This document shows positions 27,785-32,950 of a stretch of DNA of 32,950 nt, in pieces. The stretch is from positions 1 through 32,950 of the forward strand of contig QWPB01000075.1 in assembly GCA_003671275.1 (NCBI GenBank), in the 5' to 3' direction. The translations under genes were made by a program, and so were the position numbers. The notes beneath the pieces are model-generated. The model saw only the letters and a program-made list of their open reading frames with translations, did no database searches and was not told the origin of the DNA. Each line of letters opens with the position of its first letter. The stretch's first letter is position 1. The stretch is from Planctomycetota bacterium. GTDB taxonomy: Bacteria; Planctomycetota; Planctomycetia; Planctomycetales; Planctomycetaceae.

Positions 27785-27918
27785 GGTACGACTCCTGATT
27801 TCACGCGGCCCCGCCTACCGAAGACGGAAACACCCGATGTCCGGCGGAAGATGTTGCACCGCCCTGCTCCATCAGGCGCGAGCTTACGCCGGAATAATCG
27901 GCAGGTCAAATGCACAAC

Positions 27919-27940
27919 GGGCGACCCGTGATGGTCGCCC
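27919..27940 (-). terminator. Hairpin after the BBP7-like gene
   Basis: GGGCGACC and GGTCGCCC form a perfect 8-bp stem with a 6-nt loop 31 nt past the BBP7-like stop. The downstream minus-strand sequence is only moderately T-rich (GTTGTGCATTTG), so termination may be partial and some read-through into the adaptor gene is possible. Confidence 0.5.
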
Positions 27941-27970
27941 GCAGGGCCACTCGAAATCGTCTGACACCCA

Positions 27971-29203
27971 CTAGAACCGCCAGTCCATGCCGACGTTGAA
28001 TCCGTGAATCACGAACGTATGGCGGGCCGTGTCCATGGTAATGGCGGGAGGGTCAGTTGGCTGCCGGGTCGAATCCCACACAATCTGCCGATCTGCCAAG
28101 GAAATCCCATTCATCGCCATGAAGTCATACCCCATGGTCACACTGAAATTCGGACGCAGATGAATCCGGGCAAAGGCGCCCAGATCAACCGTAGGGGTGA
28201 ACCGCGTCGTCTCGTCTTGAGTCAGAAACGGCAACTCCGTGTCGGTGTAGATCTGTGCCGTCGACACCTCACTGTGATTGCGATTGATACCGAACAGGAA
28301 CTTCGGCTCCACACCGAGGGTCAGCCACTTCCCCTTCGCTTCCATCCGCAGTCCCAGCTGGGGCCCGAAAATGTTGTTATTGGTAATGGAGTCGATCTGG
28401 TGGAATGTGGCGGTCTGTTGATCGGCCCCTTCAATCTCAAACTCATTCCGGAAGTTCATGTAGCCAAAGCCCACGATCGGGGAGACTTCCATGGCGACAT
28501 TCGGTGTGATCGGCGGAAAGACGAAATTGGCCTCGGTCCCGTAAAGAGCCGTTGTGAGGGTCGAACGCATGCCCCCATCGAAGTTGATAAAGTCCTGAAG
28601 TTGACCGGTCGTCGTGGTAATCGGATTCAAGGGAATGACAGGAATCACCGGCCCCGGAAAAAGCAGTGTGATATCCGAATTGAACAGCACTTCATGATCG
28701 ACGCGGTTCTGTTTCTCCGCGAACCCCCAGAAACTGCCTTCGAACGTGAATTGTTCTGTCGGCAATCCAAAGGAGAGGCGCAGACCGTTGTTGTTCTCGT
28801 AGTTGGTTCGTTCCAGGCTGGTCGTCCGCGCCAGAATCCCCGGTCGAGCAGCACCGCCACGATCTGTGGCTTGAAATAGAGGAACCGTGGCAGCGGTCAC
28901 GGGCTCGGCACCGATCGGTCGACTACCGGGCTCTGTCAGCCGGTAATTCAGGTACTCCACCCGCAGCCAGCTTTCCGAGAACACGTTACCGATCGCCACA
29001 TCCAGCGGCGTCTCGTCGTAGAACGGAGCGGGCCGAGAGGGGACCAGCTGGGCATTCAGCATCTGACGCTGATATAGCTCCTGGCCGGGAACCGGTCCGG
29101 GCATACCGCGAAACCCGGCGGGGGCTGTCCCCTGCCCTTGTGCAAACAAGGCGGGTACCCACGCGAGCCAGGCAATCATGAGGAGGGCGAGCCGCCGAGG
29201 CAT
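27971..29203 (-). CDS. BBP7-like outer-membrane beta-barrel protein
   Basis: 410 residues. I prefer the ATG at 29203 to the one at 29212, because the GGAAGGA sequence lies 9 nt before the former but touches the latter. A signal peptide is clear (RLALLMIAWLAWVPALFAQ). The mature part alternates aromatic/hydrophobic strands: WLRVEYLNYRL near the start, many FEGSFWGFAEK- and GFGYMNFRNEFEI-like strands, and a final GFNVGMDWRF ending in aromatic-Arg-Phe, typical of outer-membrane barrels. The opening WLRxEYL and the ending match the BBP7 family of Rhodopirellula as I know it. The cargo or substrate is unknown. A short hydrophilic region after the signal peptide may be a periplasmic extension. Confidence 0.82.
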   Translation of the reverse strand: MPRRLALLMIAWLAWVPALFAQGQGTAPAGFRGMPGPVPGQELYQRQMLNAQLVPSRPAPFYDETPLDVAIGNVFSESWLRVEYLNYRLTEPGSRPIGAEPVTAATVPLFQATDRGGAARPGILARTTSLERTNYENNNGLRLSFGLPTEQFTFEGSFWGFAEKQNRVDHEVLFNSDITLLFPGPVIPVIPLNPITTTTGQLQDFINFDGGMRSTLTTALYGTEANFVFPPITPNVAMEVSPIVGFGYMNFRNEFEIEGADQQTATFHQIDSITNNNIFGPQLGLRMEAKGKWLTLGVEPKFLFGINRNHSEVSTAQIYTDTELPFLTQDETTRFTPTVDLGAFARIHLRPNFSVTMGYDFMAMNGISLADRQIVWDSTRQPTDPPAITMDTARHTFVIHGFNVGMDWRF

Positions 29204-30071
29204 CGTGGCCATTCCTTCCAGAGGAACTCCGGTAATCTCTGCTCAGCCATGCTGAACAGCCCCCGCACGATTGCACGGGACAACACCGTTATCCCTGTAT
29301 CGGTCAGAGAAGGAGTTCGACTTGGGTAGAAAAGTCCGGTCAGTTAAAATTTAACGGTTATGATGAATTCGAGGGCCGCTTGCCCGCCGATCAGTGGGAC
29401 GTCTTTCACTATATATGTAATATGTATATGGAGTGTCGAGCTGGCAGCGGCCTCACCGTTCAGCAATTCAGGTTGCGACAATCCGCATCCAGTCACACAC
29501 ACAGTGAAAACTAAACGCGAGCGAGTTCCGGCAGCTCCGTAGTCGCCAAGTCGCAAACATGGAGTCGCACGCCCTGACAAAACTCGATGATGTAATTGAT
29601 TTCTTCCCATTCTTACAACAGCGTTCATCGCAGATCAATCCAGCGCCATTCATAAGAGACACCCCGCCCCCCTACCCGACTTGGTTTTGGCACTTCGCAG
29701 CCCCCCTGAATGGCCAGATTTGCCCCTCCATTGGCATTTCACCGGCAGATGTTGCCGCAACCGAGCGACATCCGGCACTCCCTGCTGATGTCCGTTCGAC
29801 TACGCATTTCTACAAGCAGGTTTGACCCCGATTCCCAAAAAAGTGTTCACTCCCTATTGCCACATTGCTTCAATCGCCGGTGGACAATAAAACCACAAGA
29901 CAAAACACTAATAACACGACAATAACCAGTGAAACACCAACAATCTGGCACGGCATATGCCTTACCTCTTTCCGACGGCAACGACAGGTCAACACACACT
30001 CGCCAATGGATCGCGAACGACCTGCCGGGGTGCCTGGAATAACCCAAAACTCTGAAAATTGGAGAACTGCC
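29204..30071. other. Long gene-free stretch between BBP7-like and csrA2 genes
   Basis: About 870 bp with no convincing gene. It contains an AT-rich zone (29343-29355 is GTTAAA-A-TTTAAC, an exact odd-centred palindrome; 29410-29430 is TATA-rich), the second copy of a dispersed repeat (about 29505-29532), and presumably both divergent promoters. A 94-codon minus frame (29344-29628) and an 88-codon plus frame (29559-29825) lack ribosome sites and signal features. A small RNA gene is possible but I see no defined promoter-terminator pair. Confidence 0.55.
29505..29532 (+). repeat. Dispersed repeat, copy B
   Basis: Matches copy A (about 24832-24859) at about 25 of 28 positions, including the exact 13-mer CGAGTTCCGGCAG. 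Flanks diverge quickly on both sides. Confidence 0.5.
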
Positions 30072-30299
30072 ATGCTCGTCCTGACCCGCAAAAAAAGCGA
30101 AATGATTCGAATCGGTGACAACATCGTCATCAAGGTGATCTCCACCGGAAACGGAAAGGTGAAGATCGGCATCGAAGCCCCGAATGACGTTCGCGTCGTC
30201 CGCGCTGAACTCTGTGAACAGCCGCAAACTCGGGTGATCCCTACCCAATCGTTACGCGATCGGGTTCTTGCTCGTCGCTCGGTCATCGCCGCGAAATAG
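30072..30299 (+). CDS. csrA: CsrA-family regulator, copy 2
   Basis: 75 residues from the ATG at 30072 (GGAG about 7 nt upstream); the in-frame extension back to 29865 adds no CsrA sequence. MLVLTRKKSEMIRI opens the family fold, followed by GDNIVIKVISTGNGKVKIGIEAP and VRVVRAEL, again with the RNA-binding Arg. The classical GES after the start (as in copy 1, LGES) is KSEM here. The C-terminal extension is basic (LRDRVLARRSVIAAK) and unlike that of copy 1 except for the final Ala-Lys. The ribosome site contains GGA. An S41 protease gene follows 88 nt downstream after two hairpins, so the two may be cotranscribed. Confidence 0.95.
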   Translation: MLVLTRKKSEMIRIGDNIVIKVISTGNGKVKIGIEAPNDVRVVRAELCEQPQTRVIPTQSLRDRVLARRSVIAAK

Positions 30300-30316
30300 G
30301 TTGCAGATTTTTCAAT

Positions 30317-30341
30317 TCGAGAACTATACGATGGTTCTCGA
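30317..30341 (+). promoter_or_regulatory. Hairpin between csrA2 and the protease gene
   Basis: TCGAGAAC and GTTCTCGA form an exact 8-bp stem with a 9-nt loop. No T-run follows, so it is more likely a leader or processing hairpin than a terminator. Confidence 0.4.
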
Positions 30342-30351
30342 TCTTCCAAAT

Positions 30352-30366
30352 GCCGCTTCAGGCGGC
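30352..30366 (+). promoter_or_regulatory. Second small hairpin before the protease gene
   Basis: GCCGC and GCGGC pair around TTCAG, ending 9 nt before the AAGGA ribosome site of the protease gene, close enough to modulate its translation. Confidence 0.35.
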
Positions 30367-30387
30367 TCGGTCGAAAAGGACTTTCCC

Positions 30388-32256
30388 ATGTTCGCTCAGT
30401 CAATCACTCGCAAGCTGCTCGCTCCGCTGTTCGCCATGGTCAGCCTGGTGCTCGTCCTCGGCGTGACCCTCTCCTTGGCTCAGGAAACCCGGCTCGTCCT
30501 TCCGACGACCGACTCCCCCCAGATCAACACCCAGACCCCGCCCACGGCCCCTGCCCTGCTGATCGCCACAGATATTGAACTCCGTGACGAAAACTTTCCG
30601 GTGAAAGCCCCTCCGGAATTAATCCAGACAGCCATTCGGCCCAGTGCCGTAAAGCCAGTGAATAACCCCAGCGGTTACACCCCGGCTCCGACCTACACGA
30701 TTCCCGCGTATCACACCCCGAATGCGACTCCCGCTCCCATTGGCAACGGGATGTATGAAACCGATCCCGAAAAACTCCAACTGCGAATCACCGCACGGTA
30801 CCAGGATCCGAAGATGCTCGCGTTCCTGAACTCGACCAGCATGCGACAGATGTCGTCGCTCTTCTCGGAAGCTTCGCGGAGGATCGATACCCGGCACGTG
30901 AACCCCCTGTCCTATGAGAAGCGGACCGATGCGGCTCTGGAAGGTCTCCTGCGGGCTCTCAACAATCCGGAATTCCTGAAGGTCGCCGGAGCCCAGGGAA
31001 CCGACGCGAACCTGCAACAGGCCATCTCGAACATCAGCCAGATGATCGGAGCCAACCCGGCCCGATCGGCGGAAGACGCCCTGGGCACCATGCAGTGGGC
31101 CGCTGACACGCTGAACCGGAATCTCGGCCTGCGTCAGGAAGTGGTGGCCCTCGAATTCATGAACGCCACCCTCGATTCACTCGACAGATTCTCAGCTTTC
31201 GTCCCCAACAAGGCGAGTGCTTCAATGGAACCTTCGGCTTCCACCAACGATCAGACCGCTGGCTTGGAAGAACGGATCGTGGGAGTCGGAATCGAGATGA
31301 AACAGCACGACCAGGGGGCCTTGATCATGGGCACGATCGAAGGCGGTTCCGCCGCAGCCACCGGCCTGAAGAAGGGCGACATCCTCACCGCCATCAACCA
31401 TCAGAACCTGACCGGAATGGGCCTGGGACAAGTCGCCGAATTGATCTCGGGCTCAGAAGGCACCACCGTCCACATCGTGATCAACCGGGCCGGTAAGAAG
31501 TACGAAGCCACCCTGCTCCGCCAGAAAGTCTATGTCAGCAGTGTGGCAAACTCCCAGATGGTGAACGACACGGTCGGATACATCCGAGTCAAGCAGTTCT
31601 CGGATTCGTCAACCGAAGACCTCGAAAAGGCCATGCTCAAACTCTACAACAACAGCCAGATGGACACGCTGGTCCTCGACATGCGAGGAAACCCCGGTGG
31701 ACTGCTGACCGAGGCCATCCAGTTGTCCGACCTGTTCCTGCCCTCGGGCGTCATCGTCTCCACTAAGGGACGGACAGCTGCCGACAACTCGACGGAATCG
31801 GCCAAGCGAACCAAAACCTGGAGCTTGCCCCTGATCGTCCTGATCGACGAGAACAGCGCCAGTGCCAGCGAGATATTCGCTGCGGCGATCCAGGAAAATG
31901 GTCGTGGGGTGATCGTCGGTCGGCACTCCTACGGCAAGGGAACCGTGCAGACGCACTTCCCTCTGAACACGGCGTCGGCTGTGCTGAAACTGACCACGGC
32001 CAAGTTCTACGCCCCCAGTGGCCGGGAAATGGCTGGCGTCGGAGTGACCCCGGACTACGCCGTCACCGATGTGAATGATGAAACGGCCACCACGCTGGCT
32101 GACGACAACGATGTGCGAACCGCCGTGCAGATCGCCCAGACCGGCCTGCCGAATCAGTTGGCCCAGGCCGCTGGTCAGGGAAAGCGGTTGAGCGTCCCAA
32201 TGGCGACCTCACCGCGTGTCTTCGAAGAACTCCCCGCTCCGGCTACGGAACGGTAA
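30388..32256 (+). CDS. S41-family C-terminal processing peptidase (CtpA/Tsp-like)
   Basis: 622 residues. The ATG at 30388 has AAGGA 7 nt upstream and starts a signal peptide (hydrophobic residues about 10-29, ending LSLAQE); the longer frame overlaps csrA2. A 270-residue N-terminal region, first Pro/Thr-rich then helical, precedes a PDZ domain (about 299-385, with SAAATGLKKGDILTAINHQ). The catalytic domain reads GYIRVKQFSDSS, VLDMRGNPGGLL, ENSASASE and YGKGTVQ. The serine-lysine pair is Ser492 and Lys517, 25 residues apart as in the family. It should cleave exported proteins near their C-termini in the periplasm. Substrates are unknown. A hairpin directly after the stop and a terminator at 32454 end the unit. 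Confidence 0.94.
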   Translation: MFAQSITRKLLAPLFAMVSLVLVLGVTLSLAQETRLVLPTTDSPQINTQTPPTAPALLIATDIELRDENFPVKAPPELIQTAIRPSAVKPVNNPSGYTPAPTYTIPAYHTPNATPAPIGNGMYETDPEKLQLRITARYQDPKMLAFLNSTSMRQMSSLFSEASRRIDTRHVNPLSYEKRTDAALEGLLRALNNPEFLKVAGAQGTDANLQQAISNISQMIGANPARSAEDALGTMQWAADTLNRNLGLRQEVVALEFMNATLDSLDRFSAFVPNKASASMEPSASTNDQTAGLEERIVGVGIEMKQHDQGALIMGTIEGGSAAATGLKKGDILTAINHQNLTGMGLGQVAELISGSEGTTVHIVINRAGKKYEATLLRQKVYVSSVANSQMVNDTVGYIRVKQFSDSSTEDLEKAMLKLYNNSQMDTLVLDMRGNPGGLLTEAIQLSDLFLPSGVIVSTKGRTAADNSTESAKRTKTWSLPLIVLIDENSASASEIFAAAIQENGRGVIVGRHSYGKGTVQTHFPLNTASAVLKLTTAKFYAPSGREMAGVGVTPDYAVTDVNDETATTLADDNDVRTAVQIAQTGLPNQLAQAAGQGKRLSVPMATSPRVFEELPAPATER

Positions 32257-32281
32257 GGGAGGCGATCGAAGATCGTCTCCC
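32257..32281 (+). terminator. Hairpin immediately after the protease stop
   Basis: An 11-bp stem with one G-T pair (GGGAGGCGATC / GATCGTCTCCC) and a GAA loop starts at the base after the stop. No T-run, so likely a 3' mRNA-end stabiliser or partial terminator. Confidence 0.5.
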
Positions 32282-32290
32282 CGCAAGACA

Positions 32291-32358
32291 GCCTTTCCAG
32301 GCCGCCTCAGCCGGGAACAGTCGATCTCAAACGGCCAGGCCAGGAAAGGCCGTCCTAC
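32291..32358. repeat. Inverted repeat with CCGTCCTAC end
   Basis: GCCTTTCCAGGCCG (32291-32304) pairs with 32337-32350 at 12 of 14 positions, and the right side continues into CCGTCCTAC (32350-32358), which resembles the arm of the palindrome at 10229-10258. Probably a dispersed planctomycete intergenic repeat. Confidence 0.4.
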
Positions 32359-32453
32359 CGGGTTCTTTCACTCCGGCTGCTTGCATCCAGTTCAAGCGAC
32401 AGTGACCGACTTCCGCAGAACGCCCTGCCCTGATTGACAACCTGGAAGCCCAC

Positions 32454-32491
32454 AACGCCACCGGCCCTCCTCCGGTGGCGTTTGTGTTTTT
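32454..32491 (+). terminator. Rho-independent terminator of the csrA2-protease unit
   Basis: AACGCCACCGG and CCGGTGGCGTT form an 11-bp stem with a 7-nt loop, followed by TTTGTGTTTTT. Confidence 0.85.
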
Positions 32492-32855
32492 GGCGTAGCC
32501 TCCCGCCCTGTTGGCAAACGATCAGGTCAACCGGATGTCTGCGGGACTTAGAAACAAGAGGTCTACCGAAGCTGGAGATTGATTAACTGTCCGAATGTCT
32601 CTGACCCGATCGTTCCTCTCTCCAATCCTCGAAACAAGTTGTCGGGTTCATCTCCGCTGGCTGGAATAGTGCAAACACGTACACTCAATGAATACAATTC
32701 GCATATACACTTCCTGGCAAGGGTATTCCGATGCTGCGATCTCTGTTCCGCGACATGAATGCCTTCTTGGAATCGGCAGAGCAGCATCCCCCCCCCGCCA
32801 AGCCCCTGCAAACTGCCGTCTGAGAACCGTACCGACTTCTTGGGCGGTCTACTTA
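32492..32855. other. Intergenic stretch before the IS
   Basis: Nothing certain is encoded. A 30-codon frame at 32731-32823 is listed separately as a weak candidate. Confidence 0.4.
32731..32823 (+). CDS. Possible 30-residue small protein
   Basis: The frame starts MLRSLFRDMNAFLESAEQ, then a Pro run and KPLQTAV, with AAGGG 7 nt before the ATG. The first half looks like an amphipathic helix. The reading frame is short and overlaps a nine-C run that is prone to sequencing error, so it may be the remnant of a longer gene or chance. It ends 32 bp from the IS end. Confidence 0.25.
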   Translation: MLRSLFRDMNAFLESAEQHPPPAKPLQTAV

Positions 32856-32950
32856 GAGCCTGTTATGCACTTTGAAAGATCATTTTTCTGAGCATCAGTC
32901 CGAGGAAGGCGAGCCAGTGCCAGCCGGCGAGGGTGGTGGTCAGTCGTTCG
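32856..32950 (-). mobile_element. End of an insertion sequence, IS5-superfamily-like (partial)
   Basis: The sequence GAGCCTGTTATGCACTTTG starting near 32856 resembles the terminal inverted repeat of IS5-type elements, and a transposase C-terminus runs inward from it. The rest lies beyond the window, so the other end and target duplication (perhaps TA or TTA just outside) cannot be checked. Confidence 0.6.
32863..32949 (-). CDS. Transposase, C-terminal fragment (5' end outside window)
   Basis: The last 28 residues begin ERLTTTLAGWHWLAFLGLML and end KMIFQSA before a TAA. A helix of the form YERxxxxxxGWHWLAFLxLML is typical of the C-terminus of DDE transposases of IS5-related elements in planctomycetes and other bacteria. 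The stop lies within the presumed terminal repeat of the element, also typical. The catalytic residues would be upstream, outside the window. Confidence 0.65.
   Translation of the reverse strand, partial: ERLTTTLAGWHWLAFLGLMLRKMIFQSA

Noticed and set aside
28004-28879. A 291-codon plus-strand frame
   Set aside because: It is antisense to the BBP7-like gene, which has signal peptide, strand pattern and ribosome site.
29344-29628. A 94-codon minus-strand frame
   Set aside because: Some residues look protein-like near its end, but there is no ribosome site and it crosses the dispersed repeat.

Overview
The window looks like part of a planctomycete chromosome of moderately high GC. Several family signatures that are typical of, or confined to, that group occur together: a DUF1559 pseudopilin-like protein with an H-X9-DG tail, a very large protein ending in a PVC-type haem-binding cytochrome c domain, a CRTAC1-like FG-GAP lipoprotein, a BBP7-like outer-membrane barrel protein, two Ser/Thr kinases with unusual tails, and a lysine-rich HU-like protein. 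I cannot name the genus from sequence alone. I saw no rRNA, tRNA or CRISPR array.

Layout. 1-1462: 3' part of a squalene-hopene cyclase gene (+). 1564-7061: five minus-strand genes for exported proteins (FG-GAP lipoprotein, tandem AhpD-like protein, small lipoprotein, DUF1559 protein, small exported protein). 7267-10233: the PVC cytochrome/propeller protein (+). 10378-11298: an alpha/beta hydrolase (-). 11532-11693: a 53-residue basic protein with its own terminator. 12026-15403: a tight three-gene operon (FAD oxidoreductase, DUF155-like membrane-anchored protein, multi-pass acyltransferase-like protein). 15570-16904: a CvpA-like membrane protein with a long tail. 16956-19559: a large exported helical-repeat protein (-). 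19914-20583: csrA and an HU-like gene, convergent around a strong terminator. 20792-22474: a membrane-anchored Ser/Thr kinase (-). 22716-24188: a small membrane protein and a SurA/PrsA-like foldase lipoprotein (+). 24189-24896: a gene-free convergent interval. 24897-29203: a non-canonical kinase with a Met-Pro-Gly tail, an HlyD-like adaptor and the BBP7-like protein (all -). 29204-30071: a second gene-free stretch. 30072-32256: a second csrA and an S41 (CtpA-like) protease (+). 32856-32950: the end of an IS with a transposase C-terminus (-).

Main discovery. The gene-free interval at 24189-24896 contains a 28-bp dif-like site (24358-24385, read on the minus strand) with the XerC arm, 6-bp centre and XerD arm in the expected order. 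Independently, the E. coli-type FtsK-orienting octamer GGGNAGGG changes strand across this site. By eye I count ten on the + strand and none on the - strand to the left, and six on the - strand and one on the + strand to the right. Both signals suggest that the window spans the replication terminus and chromosome-dimer resolution site of a bacterium from a phylum that generally divides without FtsZ.

Other points of interest are two divergent csrA paralogues about 10 kb apart, a duplicated AhpD-like protein with one dead half and altered Cys/His spacing, a kinase with HKD/DFS catalytic motifs, an undescribed-looking three-gene membrane operon, and several strong intergenic hairpins and dispersed palindromes.
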